A DNA stretch of 64,000 bases from Agelaius tricolor (GCA_023055355.1 JALJCS010000034.1:2432001-2496000); one strand, 5' to 3'; positions 38,181 through 52,844 are shown, counted from the stretch's first letter. Translations and numbers: made by a program. The notes: generated from the letters alone by a model not told the origin.

Positions 38181-41100
38181 TGTTACTTAATTTAACAGCT
38201 CACCATTTTGAAAGACCAGCAAGGACAAGACAGAGCATACAATTTTGGGACTGCATACAGTGAAAAAGTACTTTCACATCCACAGAAGTTACAAAAAATG
38301 AGCACAAGCTCATTTGTTTCACTTGGATTCCCCTTAAGGCTTGGTGCTGTTGAATGCAGCAGAACTACTTTTAAAGTTTCCTTTCCGTACAAAAGAAAAA
38401 AGTCTACCAGCCTGAAGCAGGTTCTTCATGTGCACCCTTCCCTCTTCTAGAGACAGATTTTTCTCATGAGATGCCAACTCTTCCAGGGTTGAACAAAGAA
38501 TATTACCCTTTTCTTCAAATAGGTGCTCTTGGATCAAAAAGCCTGAATTTTAAATTAATTGTTCTGGTTAAATAAATAGATCATGGTTTCCATTTGCCAG
38601 TTCCAAGACCAACCTTATCCTAAATGATCAGAGTTAATAAAAAAGTAACATAAGAATTTGGTAATGATTTTACAATAAAGGCACTAAAACCAGCCTGCAG
38701 AGGTTGCACTTTTATTACAATTATCTGCACCATCTTAAAGCAAAGTGGAAAACCCTGTATTTGTCCCTTGGCCTCAACTTGGAACAGAGTTCATACCACT
38801 GTTGGACAAGTCTGAAAATCACTATTTTGTTAGAACACAGTTTGCATTCTACTCAAATTATTTACTCTCTCACTTCAGCTGAGGCTTAATTAGAGGAATA
38901 GAAGAAAGGGATATTTAGGTGCTTTTGGGGACCTAAAAATATCAAGTACATAACAGTAAAAGTATTCTTAATTATAGCATATATTGCTTATTAGGCCTAC
39001 TGCACATTTTCATTTCATTGAGAATTATTAGCCTTAATTTATCTACACAAGGAAGACAAGGGGCACAGCTCAGGGGCAGGCTGGAGGAAGGAAAGCTGGA
39101 CTGCAATTACACTGGGGCATCTATTTGAGCACAAGTCTTTCCACTGCACCAGGTTTTGCTGGTTTATTACCAAACCTGAAAGAAATGGCTCTGGGATCAG
39201 CAATTCAGTGCTATGTGCCATGGCATTATTTCATCTGTATACGTCCATTTCCCAGCCATTGTCAAGGCCATTAGAAACCATGTCTCTTCACTACAGTGTA
39301 GGTCTACCAGCATAGCAGTATTCCTATGAATTCAGACAGCCAGTCATGTGAAGAGCTGATTCCTAAAGCCTACTATAATATTTCTATTATCTCTTTACAA
39401 AGAAAAATTATCTTTTTGTATCCTAGCTACATCTGTAACTACTCAGACTGCTCTCTATTTCTTTTTTAAACTTATCCATCCATTCATCACATGCAAAGGC
39501 CACAAACGTAATTAGTGAACATCCTTTTAAGGTACCCTGAAGAAAACAGGTCTGCTTGCACAGTGAGAGCATGAGTGTAACAACACAAAGCAAACCATCC
39601 CCCTTCTAATTTTCTGCTGTTGTCTAAATGTTGAAAGAATAATTGCCCCAAGAAGAGTTTGGGATACCTAATGTTCGGCTGGGTGACTGCTGCCATTTCT
39701 ACCTGATAATTTTTAGAATCTCATTTTAATTCTACAAGAGATTGACTCCAGGAGGAAAAAAAAAAAGGGGGGGAAAACCCCAACAAAAAACTTCCACAGC
39801 TCTGAAGGTAAAATATACCAGGCTTCAAAAACAGCATAGCTACTATAAAATTTGTGGCTAATAATTTTTTGCTTTACAGTCAAGTGAACAGCACACAGAA
39901 GACACACACACACACACAGAACCTGAAAGCGGGAAACCAGATCTCAATCCTTCCCATAGCCCTCAAAAACAGGATGATTTTTCACTCAGGACATGTTCTT
40001 CTCCCCTGTTCACCCACTCTAGCATCACCTTCTTGATCTGAGCTACTCAACTCCGAGGAAAGCTGAACAGAGCTACATGGAACACAGATTGGTGAGGGAC
40101 ACCCCCACACAAAGCCCCACCCTTGACACAAAACACTCCCTTGCCCCGCAGTGTATCAGCTCATTTACCTGAGGAAGAAGAGGCTGATACAAATGAGAGA
40201 TTCAGACAAGTGAATTACTTTTTATCCAGAAGGATTTTCCCTTTGTGCAGGGGAAATACCACCTGCTGATCTACAGCTAAAACCCAAATTCTCTATCAAA
40301 AAGCAAAGCACAATAAGGACTAGACATTATTTCAAGCAATGAAGAAGCCTACACCTTTGGTATTCAACATGACCAAAAGCATTTAGATATTTTGCATAGA
40401 TAAATATTTCAGATAGTTTATACAGGAAAACATTAATGTTAGACATGGTAAATATAGCAGGTCAAATACGAGAATCTCATTTAATTGCCAGTTCTTAGGA
40501 GAAAGAGGCAGGATAACTATTCATGTTAAAGAAATTAACTTTGCCAGTACATCATGAAGGTGCTTTAAGAAATAAGGCAATCTGAAAACACTTGAATAAC
40601 AATTTACAGAGGGTTAAAAAAATGTACCTCAAATCTGCTCTCAGTCAATTAACAAAGAACAGACCTTTCAGAAAACTGACTCTAAGCAGCATTTTCCATC
40701 AGCATTTTAGATGAAGAACAGAACACAGAATCCCTTACTCCATGATGCCCTAAGAACTACAATGACTGTAGTATACCTGCACAGTACCTTGAGGGACACA
40801 CAAACAAAAACTGAAAAATTCACACTGGACTACAGAAGCACTCATAATTTGCAGCACATGCTAACAGCCTTGACCTTAAATAGATTATTTTAAGCTGTTT
40901 ATGAACATAGAGGAAAGCAAAATAGTCAATTTAGCTTTTTTAGGATGTGTTTCAAAAAATAAAGACTAGCAGCATAGGATGAGATACGTGCTATCTGGAT
41001 CTCAGAAATGGGGAACTGTGGCATTTCCTCACATGCTGAAGAGAGGAACAGAAACTTACTGCTGTGCTGCCATTATATTGCCAAGGTTCCATACTGCTGT

Positions 41101-42339
41101 CTCCTTATTGCTAGAGCTTCGTGCCTCCTTGATGTTTCTCATGGGCATCCCCTCTAGCACTGACTCTTCCTCATTCTCACAGCAGCCAAGTGACTCCAGT
41201 TCCCCTCAACCAACCAATCCACTCTTTTATAGCACTCTGCTTATTATTGGCTACAGCTGTGGCCTGGTAAAGTCAGGCCTGCTCCTACTCTCTAATAATT
41301 GGCTCAGCTGCAACTCCTGAAGGGCAAAGGTTACTTTCTATACCACCTTTATTTTCTTGCATTCTATCCCCCTACACTGCTGTGCAATATGCACCATACA
41401 TTTTTTTCCTGCAGCAGTAATTCTGGCAGTTTTAACACGCTGTTTGCGATGCCTTCTCAAGTATTTATCACTGCTGCCCTCACCTTCTGTCCTTTCAGCT
41501 ACACACAGTTGTTCTTGCACATGTATAAGCATAAATTAAAATATCTGAATGAAAAGGCAACAAACTGAGATGCCACATTTATTTTTGCAGGCAACCATTT
41601 ACCACATAAAGGGAAAGCAGTGTGCTGCATGCTTACAGAACCTCATGGACTAGCTGATCTAGGGCAAATCATCTCAAATCCCTTAGAGCAAAGATAATGA
41701 TTCTCTCTCTAATGCCATCAGCATGTGCTTAGAGTGCAAATTTGCTGGGGTACTTGCCAGCAGAACAAACCTCACCCACTGAAGTATATATCCAAATCAG
41801 TATTTCAATTTAAAACAAAGACTTCTCAAAAAAAAAAAGACTGAGTTCAGAGCAGAATTTCCAAATCACTTTGTTCAGGTTTTTAGAATGTTTAACATCA
41901 ATTTTTTCCACTTTGCAAATCCAGTTCCTGTGAAGATTAAACTCATATTCCTTTATTTCTATTAAGTAGTAGGATATGAAGGCATAAAACATGATATCTA
42001 TATAGAGATGTTCTATGTTTTCACTCACTACATGCTGCTTTTTTGCTGATGAAACAATGCTTTGTGCAATGGAGCAGATAGGAACAATGTTACAGTCTAA
42101 AGACCAGGGAATCTAGAGCAGCTTTTTGGGGCCACAAATTAGAAATTACAACACAGCAGAACAGAAACTGTGAAAATTGTAAGGTTAGTTTGACTTGCTC
42201 AAACTTTGTCCTTATACTAAGGACACTACAGACAAGAATATGAAAGCTACTCAGTCCCACCTCCGTCCTGAGCAAAACACTTTTATACCAAATTTTGAGA
42301 CTATCAGCTCAAACATTGCAGAAAGGAAACAAATTAATC
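38181..42339. other. AT-rich stretch with small simple repeats
   Basis: It holds a CA microsatellite at 39901-39919 and an A-then-G run at 39755-39773. A 47-base minus-strand segment at 38204-38250 has a good acceptor (TTTTTCACTGTATGCAG) and donor (AAATG|GTGAGC), but all three frames are open, so its coding status is undecidable. Confidence 0.4.
39901..39919. repeat. (CA)n microsatellite
   Basis: About nine perfect CA units follow the GA at 39900-39901. It is short and uninterrupted. Confidence 0.9.
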
Positions 42340-42970
42340 TCACCCTCTCTGGGGAGCCTGTTGAGTGAAGAACCTTTTCTGGATAGCCAACCTAAACTCC
42401 TGCTGACACAACTTCAAGCCATTTCCTCTGGTCCTGTCACTGGTCACCACAGAGAGGATTTCAGTGCCTGCCCCTCCACCTCCCTCACAAGGGAAGCATG
42501 GAATTGCAGTTTGCCATGAGGTCTCCCCTCAGTCTCCTCCTCTCCGGGCTGAACAGGCCAAGTGACCTCAGGCACCCCTCACACAACTTCCCCTCCAGGC
42601 CCTTCCCCATCCTCGTGGCCTCCTTTGGACACTCTCCAATGGCTCCATGCCTTGTTTCCATCGTGGCACCCCACAGTGCCCCCAGCCCTCGGGGTGAGGC
42701 CGCCCCGGCGCGGAGCAGAGCGGGACAATCCCCTCCCTTGCCCAGCTGGCCGTGCTGTGCCCGATGCCCCCAGGACACAGCTGCCCTCCTGGCTGCCAGG
42801 GCACTGCTGACTCACACCCAGCTTTGCATGGAGCAGCACCCCCAGGGCCCTTGGCACAGCGCTGCTCTCCAGCCTCTCATTCCCCACTCTGCCCCTGCAG
42901 CCAGGGCTGCCCCATCCCAGATGCACAATCTGGCACCTGCCCTGGTTAAACTTTGTACAGAGGACAAGCA
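42340..42970 (-). mobile_element. CR1 LINE with remnant of ORF2 (reverse transcriptase C-terminal region)
   Basis: On the minus strand, pieces of the CR1 ORF2 C-terminal region can be read across frames: ALGVLLHAKLGVSQQC, then IVPLCSAPGRPHPEGWGHCG, then LESVQRR and LGLFSPERRRLRGDL. The frame shifts between these blocks, so ORF2 is dead. The segment is markedly GC-rich and CpG-bearing compared with its surroundings. Both ends are truncated: the terminal 3' untranslated part is missing beyond about 42340, and the 5' break is near 42970. A plus-strand open frame at 42498-43082 is merely its antisense shadow. Confidence 0.85.
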
Positions 42971-45900
42971 AGATGGAGGCATCATCCTGTTACTGCTAAG
43001 CCTACTAAATAATAAAACGAAAACCAAAACTAATAAAGCACAAGATACTACAATTATTTTTTTAGAATCCTTAGCAAAATAAATCAATTTTTTGATGCTA
43101 TTATCACCAGTCAAAGTGTCTCCTGCCTGACAATGGAATTTTTCACCTGGTGTAGCTGCTGACCTTCAAGAAAAACACCACCTGTCACTATCAATGTAGG
43201 TGTGCCAAGCCTGCTGTTCAATCCTCCAGCTGAACAAAATACTGCTAGCAATCCAGGAACTGACCTTTTGCTTTAATCCTTCACTATTATTTCTCTATGT
43301 GGAATACTTTAGGTAGATGCAGTTTTTCATTCCAAATCTTTTCTTCATGGAAAGACTTTTTTTGTCCAAGTCCACAAACAACAGCACATTTTATTTATTG
43401 GCTTTTTCTTGTGTTTTTTCACATCATAAGCTACATACTAATAATTAAACAGTGGTTTATTTAGGAGTAACCAAGTTACATATAATATCTACTTATTCAT
43501 GGCAAGGTTAGAGTATGAATTTGGCCTTCCACAGAATATTCCCTAATCAAAATACATCAAAATAGATAGCAGAATCAAAAATAAGTACAGTTGAAGAGAC
43601 CACCATCTACAAAATTATTCCTGAGAGCAGCTGCCAAATTTTCTGTATTACCAACAACTAATGTTTCTGTCCTAGATGGTTCAGACAAAATATAGAAAGG
43701 GGCTTTTAAAAAACAAAACCATCTATGAAGGCTGCAGCCTGTTACCTTCCTGGCCTATCCATGGCTACATGCTACCTGGTATTTCCCAAATTAGATCAAT
43801 TTATGACTCTGATCCACATTTTTGTGAGCAGTTGAAAAGGTTTTGTAACCAATTCATTATTTTGACTGGTGTTCACACATTTCTATCATGGTATTTCTAA
43901 TGGTTAGCTGAAAACAAAAATTTATTTCCTGTGTGGTTTTTCCAAAGAGAACTGACCAAAGCAAGAAAAACCTTGCTTCAGTAGAGGCAGAGGAGGACAA
44001 ATTTGTCTCTGCATCATCTTAGAAAAACAGGTCAACCTTCATATAACCAAGAGACTGCTATTCTATGGCTTCTTGAGGCAAACAGCACTAGGATGCAGAG
44101 CAAGGACGGGTCCTCTAAAGATGTGCAGGAGGGTTGGTGCATCAGAGGCCTCCCATCTGCCCAGCCCCACCACAGGGAAACCTCAGGAGACATGATCCAA
44201 CCCCACAGATGACTTCAATGCAAAGTTTTGCCTTTCTCCCAGAGAGTAAAAGCCAAGCAATCTTCCTCCTGCACAGCCTGTTAGGATTGATCTCAGTGCA
44301 GAGACCTTTTCTGGATAACATTCATAAAACTTTAAATTGTGGAACTACCAGAATAAGATAGATAAGCCTAATTCTATATCTATCTTTAAATTTTTGGGTT
44401 TGGGAACCACAGGGAGCAGGGGAAAGAAAGGAGAACTGGAAAAACCCCACACTTTCTGTGCAGGACTTGCCTTCTGGTCATGAACAAAGTAAAATTATAG
44501 CATTCTTCTGTGAGTCTCACCCAGCCTCTATGGAAGTAAAACAAATGAGGACAACACAATACAAGCAGAACACAATTGCATTTATACTGCAGGAAACTCC
44601 AGCTCCTTGAATTTTGTGGCAAATATAAGCAGAATTTTAACACAATGCTGTAAATTTGTTTTGAAATAGCAATAGCTTTAAATTTTTGAACAGCTTTTCT
44701 TTATTGAAAATTAAATTTAGGACTCCACTAAGTATGAGGTCTATCAGCTTTACAGTTATTAGTAAAAAGTGAAGATTTAATCCCATGCCATGCCCTGTAT
44801 TTAAACTGAAGGAAACTCAAGAGCTCCCTGTCAATAACTCAACATAAGCTGTAAAAATTCTAGCAGCAATGTCACTATGAAGCACACAATTATATACAAC
44901 CAATTTTCATTCCATAAGCAGCAAGAAAAACTACTGTAGTTTTGCAGCTGTAAGCCAAATAAACCCTCAGTTTGAAGTATTAAGAAATGCTCTATCTAAA
45001 GATGAAAATTGGCTGACATAGTAAGATAAGGTACTGATTTTGCTGGTTTACTGGAAAATAACCAGGCTCAAAAAGTTAAATGGGTGTTGAATTAGGAACA
45101 GATGGTTAAACTTTGATTTAGGAAGCACAGAATTTCTTATTGTATGGTGAACAATGAGTGGGTGTTGAAGTCATTCAATCTCTTGAACAACCAGGCTCTT
45201 CAGTGGATAGAAAAAGCAATCACAGTCTGTTAACTGAACCATTTTAATGTTTTCCATCCTTACAACATCCTTTCTAACATACATAAAATATTTCCCACAT
45301 AAAGTAAATAATAACTTACTTTAATAATGTGGCATGGAATTAGTTCATTATATTAGTTACTAGTCTTTCTGTCTTGATTGATACTTAGAGTTAATTATAG
45401 CATACAAGAGTAGGAGTCACAAAATATGTCAGGTTTAATGGCTTCTTGAAAATGCAACATATAATATTGATATGCCTGGTAACACTGAAATTATGTAGCC
45501 TCTAAAACATGGATCACATGGAAGACAAGAAAAAACACCACTATAAAATGAGACATTATTACTGCTAATGCACGAAGGGTGTTGGATGAAAATGGAAAAA
45601 CTGAACAAAACACAAAGACAAAAAGCTAAAGGGAAAAATAAAAGTAGGAGACAGATGAAGAACTGGGGGTTTCATACATAACTGGAAGAAAGAACTACGT
45701 CTCCCTCGAGAATCAGGGAAAAGAAAACTAACAGAGGTTAAAAGAAGGAAACTGAAAGAAACAAACAGACCTGACTAAACCATACTACTTTAAAACCAAG
45801 ATGACACAACTAGACTAAAAGAAAAGCTGAAACATATTATCCCTGCAACAATTTGACATGAATGAAGGCCAAGAAAAGGGTTAAATAATTTATGCACCAG

Positions 45901-47303
45901 AGAACAAAAATCCAGTTTGGAGCGTTCTGTTTGGAGGAAACACTCCACCCTGGCATCTGAAATAAAGGATCATCAGTCCAATGCTGCCTAGACTGCCAAG
46001 TGCTTTCCAAACAGAAAACACACTCCCTTCAGAGCTCCTCAGGCACCTTGGACACAGGGGTCTGGAATGGTGATACTTTATAAGCATCTCTTGCTCATTT
46101 AATCGAAGCAACTCCACACAGGGCAAATTGCATTTCCAGCTCTCACTTAGAGAAATCAGGAAGAGATTGAGACACAACAATATACAGTACCTGCCATAAT
46201 ACCAAAAATTTTTTTAAGACCAGCCTAAATGAAAGCTACAATGAAGAAATAATTACAACACTCACTGCTCTAAAGCTCTGAATACCAGATTTGGGACAGC
46301 ATAATCCAACTGATGCAGAGCATATGATTCTTACACCAAATCAGACCCAAACCAGCTGCAGTTTCTGCAGTTGCTTAAGTAGAAACAGTCACTCACTTTT
46401 CCTGAGAGAAGTCAGTATGCTGGCAGGCAATGCTGTTGGAAGAGACAGAAGGTGCTCTGCTACCAGTGAGGGAAAAGAGCCATGGAAGGTACAGCACACG
46501 ATGTACAATTTGAAAAATCACCCTTTGAGACATAATTGCACGTCTATTCCAATTCCACCTTCAGCAAGCAAAGAATCCATAAAAAGGATTTAGATATTTT
46601 CTTTCATATTCACCACCTTTTCAAGCTGCTCTTGTCTCTAGGCACCTTTTTTCCATGACCCTGACTGATCCTCTTGTCCTATGTTTTACATTAACCAGCA
46701 CTACTCCATTCACGTTCCTACCAACAAAACAAAATATTTTCCAAGTATCCCGTAGTCAGGCATGCTGTTAGAGCACGATTTAGCAGTAAATTCAGCACAT
46801 ATTTGGCCATCTCTGCTGCTGAAGAAGCACCTCCATCAAGTGCTGGAGCTGTGCCAGTTAACGCCTTTGTAGTGTCCTATGAAAAGCATGGAAGAGCATT
46901 AGCCCTCAGCTCCTGAATAACAAACCTGTCGTGTTGTTCAGCTCTCAGTCAGTTGCACCAGCAAAGCAGAAGTACACACAGCACAAGTGAGTCTAATATA
47001 AATAAGCAAGAACAAAGAGACTCCAGGACCTGAAATGGCTCCAATTGCTGCCTTCCTGAGGTCTCTAGGGGATAAAACAAGATTCAGTAAAGAACAGTGT
47101 ATCACATTCCAGTGCTGCAGTAATCCTTAATTAATCCACAACCTCTCTCCCTGCAGGAGCAAGTATCTGAAATAATGCTTTCATTAGTATTGTTGTAACC
47201 ATCATAATTACGCACTTTTAAGGTAGCTCAGTTGTATTTCACACTTGTTTCTTTTCCTGAAGGATATTACTCGACCTTGCCATCGGTAGATTGCAATGAA
47301 AGA
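42971..47303. other. AT-rich stretch, no recognised elements
   Basis: Intron-like sequence. A minus-strand open frame at 45890-46180 and a plus-strand one at 43676-43900 look mildly protein-like but lack a supported splice structure or any known motif. Confidence 0.4.
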
Positions 47304-47305
47304 AA

Positions 47306-47329
47306 AGCTTGAAAAGCTTTTTTCAAGCT
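47306..47329. repeat. Perfect 10-bp inverted repeat
   Basis: AGCTTGAAAA and TTTTCAAGCT flank a four-base GCTT loop, giving a perfect small hairpin. No associated gene is evident. Confidence 0.85.
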
Positions 47330-47379
47330 AGTGAGATCAAAAATTAGGATTTCAATGCTTTAAAATATGCTTTTCCCTC

Positions 47380-47476
47380 AAAAAAACCTAAACCCCCACC
47401 AAACAAACAAAAAACCAAAACCAAACAGAAAAGCCAAACCCAAACCCACAACCAAAAAAACCACAAAGAACACAAG
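47380..47476. repeat. A/C-rich low-complexity tract
   Basis: The plus strand consists of AAACC, CCAAAA and CAAACAAAC-like units with almost no G or T for nearly 100 bases. It is similar in style to the tracts at 8275 and 54720. Confidence 0.75.
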
Positions 47477-49549
47477 TAAACTTACCCCTAATAAGCCTAA
47501 AAACCTATCCTGAAAAGCTAGAAATAGTCCACCAACAAGTTCCTAACCTATGCAGGCAAAGATACAAGATTCCTAGCTCAACACAAAACCCTGTCTTCTA
47601 AACAACTTCAACACTCATGTTCTTCTTGGCTTATTTTGATTAATCATCTCTCTCATTTATCCTCAATACACTTGATATAATAAAACACACTGATTTCATC
47701 TCTGCGTATATATTTTCCATCTCCATAAAGATATTTAACACAATTTATTTTCCATCTTCCACTGCTTGAATATTCAGTCTTATCCTTGAAAAAATAACCT
47801 CAATTCTTTCATTTTATCCGTTTTATGACATCTGAAAACTAGTGTTTAATTATGTGAAGAGCTATCTTTCATTCACTTAGCTCTCTAATTTTAACATGTT
47901 TTGTGCTATTTTGACATTTTTTCCAATTAAGAGAATACTTAATATAATTAGTTTGTATGCAGTGTGTGCACATCGCACTCATCTACGGAGTCAACGCAAC
48001 ACAGAGCAATGTTGACTTTAAATTTGAGTTCTCATCTCAAATATGTCCTATACTAAGGGCATAACCTTAAAAACCTTGAGTTCACAGCACTCTCAAAGAA
48101 GTCAAAGAGAAGAGCATCTGGGAATAGTTTGGGGCACCTTATAACTTACATACCTCTCAGTTATTCTAACCTACATTACTGGTAGAGAAATAGGAATTGC
48201 ACACAAAGCGAAAGCTGATGCATTGCTGACATGAAGCTGTTAAATAAAAAGAAATTCTTTGGCATAAAATTTAACTAATAAAGCAGAGTGAATTGTACTA
48301 TAGAACTTTCATCTTAAATAAAAATGCAAGCAAAGCTGCAATTTAATATACATCTCAATCACACCATCTAATGTCACCAATAAGGACAAAAATGACAAGA
48401 TAGCTGTGGGATACAGTAATGGGTATCAAGGAATGGAATGGATGTTATTTTTGGCACCATGTACTAATCCAAATAGAGATCATAGTAAAGTCAATGGGCT
48501 ACATTTGCTGAACTTGGTTCTTATTAAACTCTATAATTTGAAAGAATTTCATCAGCATTCACCATTCCTCTTACAATTTTCAAAGAAAAAAAGGTATATT
48601 GACACTGATTGCAAGATTAAGTTGCCTAAATTATGCCTTTGAGAGCTGTGCTCAAATACAAACATTTGCTTAATAGGAAGTTAAACTGAACTAAACTTAG
48701 AAAACTCTAACTATGCTTACTTTATATTAACTTGAATATAATGGATCCCTTTGCCTACCAAACAGTCAGCATTATGGAATTCCAAAAACATATTTAATCT
48801 TCAAAAAAGAAAATTTTTTTGAATTAAGCAATGTTGAGATAATACAGAAAATTTTCTTTTACCTATGGACTTTCAAATCTTACTTCACCAGGTCTCAGAA
48901 CATCAAGGTTTCACCTCTAATGAGAAGTTTCTAAATATTGTTCTGAGCCAGCTTTTAGAGGCATCCAGACCAACAGCTTAATAAAATCTCAAATTGATTA
49001 TGGAACTCAAACGATGTGTCATTGTCTTCACTGAGAATCTGAAGAAATTTAAGGGACCTTACTGAGCTATCCTACATAGTGCTTGACAAGTCATGTCCCA
49101 CTTAGAGACTTCTCACTGAGACCATTTTCTATCTTTAATTAATAGAGGAACCAGAGGCAGAAGTTGTCACCATGATGGCAAATTATGTAGAACTGTTGTA
49201 AGAGTAGTTGAGAGAACCTTCCTTCCAATTTCTAATCAGTGTTTGAACCGATGCACACAAATGAACAGCGAAGTGGCCGTCATGCTGCTCCCTTCATGTA
49301 CTGCTATGTTTGAGAGCCTGGGAATTGTTAAGAAGCAGCTCCCCTTCATCTCCTTCTAGAAGCACAGCTGTGCTATGCATCAACAGAGCTGATCAGAATT
49401 GAGGCTCTCTGACAACCTGCTGGTCTGGAGAACGTCAAACACCTCATTAGGATGGCCTGGCAGGCCCTAGTTGGAAACCAAGGTCCCCGTGGCTCCAGAA
49501 AGGTGGCCCGGCCCAAGGGCAGCTCTATCCACTGAATTCAGATCTCACA
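47477..49549. other. AT-rich stretch, no recognised elements
   Basis: This is very AT-rich intron-like DNA. No exon, repeat family or RNA gene was seen. Confidence 0.4.
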
Positions 49550-49642
49550 TGCCAACAAACAGGCAAAAAGAGGCACCCAAGACAAAAAGCAAATCAACAA
49601 ACACACCCAGAAGAACCCAAACCACACCACAAACACTACCTA
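49550..49642. repeat. A/C-rich low-complexity tract
   Basis: The plus strand is rich in CAAACA, CCAAACC and ACACCCAG units and poor in T. It is milder than the tract at 47380. Confidence 0.5.
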
Positions 49643-52504
49643 GGCATGCATATACCCGATCTTCAAAGAAAAAGCCAACTCTATCAATGTTTTTTGTTTT
49701 GTTACTATTTAATGGGAAGTACTGCGTTTACTCCAGTTTTATGGAACATCTCCCTCTACATCTCTACTCCTTGCCTCATTTGTAAATATTTCATTACTTA
49801 CTGAACTTGAAGATGTTTCTGTTTCAGAGTGGAAGAAGAAAGAAAGAAAATCTTGGCCCATAATTTGTCTTTTTAATTTGAAATGGAAAAGGTCATTTAC
49901 TACAAAAAATAATAGGGATATATTAATGCAAGGGGTGAATCAAAATGGAAACACCTGACTCTGAACGTCTCTAAAGTTCAATTTATTTTAAACCATTGCC
50001 AAAAAGTAACATTTTTTCCCTTGACATTCTTCTCCAATTCACACTTAAGTTTGCCTTTTATTATTCTGAAAGGAGTAACAGCCAGTAATACATCAAAATG
50101 AACACTTCAGTTTCACATATTCCATTTTCCCATTTTACAGGCCATGAAAATATTACTTAATAGGCAAGAGCTGACTTCCTTCAACAGTTTTCTATCCACT
50201 TTGGATCAGAAAATATATATTCCTGTACAAGTAGAACATTTGAGTATTTAAAGCTTTGGAACTCCTGCAAGACTGGAAAGAAGAGAAAGAGTCAGCAACA
50301 TTTAAGAGCAATACTTTGTTAAGGAGATATTTCACACAGTTCCATATTTCACTGCTTGTTCTAAAAAATGTAGAAATTCCCCTTGGGGAAAACTTAAAGC
50401 AATAAACAAAAACCACAAACAAGACTCAACACTAGGCCTTTTTTCTTTTAGCCACACAATTCTAAAAGTCAATTCTGACTTTAACAAGGTTAGGCTCCCA
50501 ACTTCAAATAGGACAAGTCTTAATATACCTGAAAGGTGGACAGTGACATTTTAACTTTGCCATACATATGGAAAGAGGCATAGAAAGTCTAATTTAGAGA
50601 CCCTAAGCTGACATCAGCAAGATTCCACCATTCCAGTAAAAAGGTATTCTGACCTTGATGTGAGGTTTCAGTGTAGATCTCCAGGACTGCCCTAGAAGAC
50701 AGCAGTCACAATTTAGGTACGTTTAGCACCAGGAAACCAGGGGAAAAAAACCAAAAACAACAACAACTATCATCTTGTTTCAGAGATGAGAACTCCTTTC
50801 TGACTACAAGGACAGACATAGGAATAGCAACATTAATGTGCTGGAATGCAGAATTCAGGGAAAAACTTCCTTGTCTTTGGTGATCTTTTCCAGAAAGCAG
50901 AGGCACATGAGGCAATAAATCTGTTAGAGCAGGGTCACCCAGAAAATCCTCATTCATGACAACCTGAGGGAGATGAAGATCATGGAAGCACAGTTCCCAT
51001 CTCCTTAACCAGAATTTCTAGCATGCATAGGCACACCTGTTGATTAGGGTTTTCAGCCTGTAATGTTTATGTACAAATCATGCTGCTTCCTTCATAGGAG
51101 CAAGGCCACGCTCCCAGGTTATGCTTCCCTACACAGTGAGCAGGGAACAATGTTTTAAAATGTGCAACCACAAATACTTGGCTTAAGAATACAGCTGAGC
51201 ATTGAGATGATCCTTCTAAAGACACTTTTAAATTTTGAGCTTTACACTCAAAAGTTACCATCTTCTAAAAGGAAGGTGGAGAATAGGACATATAATTAAG
51301 AAATAACTGAGTATGCAATTAAGAAATCAAGTAACAAAGTAATGGTAGTTTTTCCTCATTCCTAATTTACCTACTTTATATAACTTAAATAATGTATTAA
51401 AAACCTCTTTTGAAAAACATTTAGAAGAAGATTCCTTCATTCACCAAAAATCACATTTAAAATACTGTAGAATGGAGCTGAAAACATTCAAATTAGCTTG
51501 CACGTATGCAAATAAGACTTGGATTGCTTGTTGGATTCCTTGTTATTCATGTGGCAGCTAAAGAGATATCTTGGAAGAATATTTCCAGTTCCCTGCAAAT
51601 TTTGGAAGAGGACAAAATCATGAGTAGGTCAAATTTATCCAACTTATTTCCACCACCAAGCAGAAACAAACTGGAAACATTTCCCCACAAACAGAATTAA
51701 GTCTGAATGAAATTCTGAAACGTGAAGACAGTGACATAGAGGCTAAAAGCATAAGCAGTTCACAGATGATAGAAAAAAATATTTGTGTCAACTATGAAAC
51801 TGGGGAATGGGGGAGGACAGATTCAAAAATCAGACCCTCCATGAATAAAATAAAATTTAAAAGACAACACATTCCTGTCAATGATACTGTTGATCCTGGT
51901 CTCATGTCACTTTAAGGGTTCGTTCAACCTGGTGGAACACTGAAAATAATGTATCACTGAATAACACAGGGCAGAATAACGAATAAGGTATGAAAGTCCA
52001 TCCTCCCCTTTTGTTTGCAATTTTATCAGGGGCACAAAGGGGCAGGTACAAGCGAACATGACCTACTGCTTCACACAGTAAAAATAAGTGGTCTTCCCAA
52101 CAGAGACATCCAGAACATTTCAGATATGAATCTACTTCAAAGTGGATTCCCACCAGCATGTGACCCCTTGTAATGAAAATGGAGTCAGATTAAACCCACC
52201 AATACAGAGAAAAACACAACACACTAGTGGAACAGAACAGGCCATCTGCTCATCTTTTAGAGTTATTATATGGAATCTCGCAGCAGTTTAGCATTAGATC
52301 AATGCATGTAACAGCCTAAAGCAAGCAAGCAGGTTGGTAGCTAGCTGTATCATCAGAACAAGGAAATGGTTTCAGGTGAAATACAAAGCTTTTCTGTCTG
52401 TCTTCAACAAACACACTCTAACTTATGTCACAGTAGACAGGGTAGAGCACTGAGTCTTCTGTGACAGGCAAGGAACAGAAATTTGGAATTCACAGTGCCT
52501 TTGT
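49643..52504. other. AT-rich stretch, no recognised elements
   Basis: Intron-like. A strong acceptor and donor pair enclosing only 17 bases near 49797-49830 (minus) was seen and not accepted as an exon. Confidence 0.4.
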
Positions 52505-52835
52505 TAGAACCACAGAATTCCAGGTTGCAAAGGACTCCAAGGACCATTAGGTCCAAGCTTTCTCGGCAAAAGCACCATCTAGGCAAGACAGCTCAGCAAC
52601 CTGTCCAGCTGAATTTTAAAAGCATCCAAACTGGGAGAATCCACCACTTCCTTGAGGAGATTATTCCAACTAATTGATCTCATTGTGAAAAATTCTTCTC
52701 TTGAGCCTAGTAGCAAACTCCCCAGGAGTAACTCTTACCCATTAGTTTTCTTTTTTTCCATGCGGCTCCTTGGAAAAATAGGGGTCTCCTCCTTCTCTGC
52801 AGCCACATACTGGAATGTGGTGAGAGTCTCCACTG
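52505..52835 (-). mobile_element. CR1 LINE, older subfamily, 3' region
   Basis: The left end CCACAGAATTCCAGGTTGCA, then AAGGACTCCAAGGACCATTA, is the complement of a CR1 3' end. Further right, GAGGAGATTATTCCAACTAA, TGAAAAATTCTTCTCTTGAG and TCCATGCGGCTCCTTGGAAA match the longer 3' untranslated region of an older avian CR1 subfamily. The copy is non-coding, about 330 bases and 5'-truncated. Confidence 0.8.
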
Positions 52836-52844
52836 AGCACACCA

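Noticed and set aside
42498..43082. 194-codon plus-strand open frame
   Set aside because: It lies antisense over the GC-rich CR1 ORF2 remnant, and the minus-strand pieces clearly match CR1 reverse transcriptase, so the plus frame is a shadow.
43676..43900. Plus-strand frame with a good upstream acceptor (TTTCTGTCCTAG) and protein-like residues
   Set aside because: It is on the strand opposite to all other exon candidates, lacks a usable donor at its end and has no recognisable family.
45890..46180. Minus-strand 96-codon frame with acceptor near 46190
   Set aside because: Two competing donors give different phases, the pyrimidine tract is only moderate and no domain is visible.
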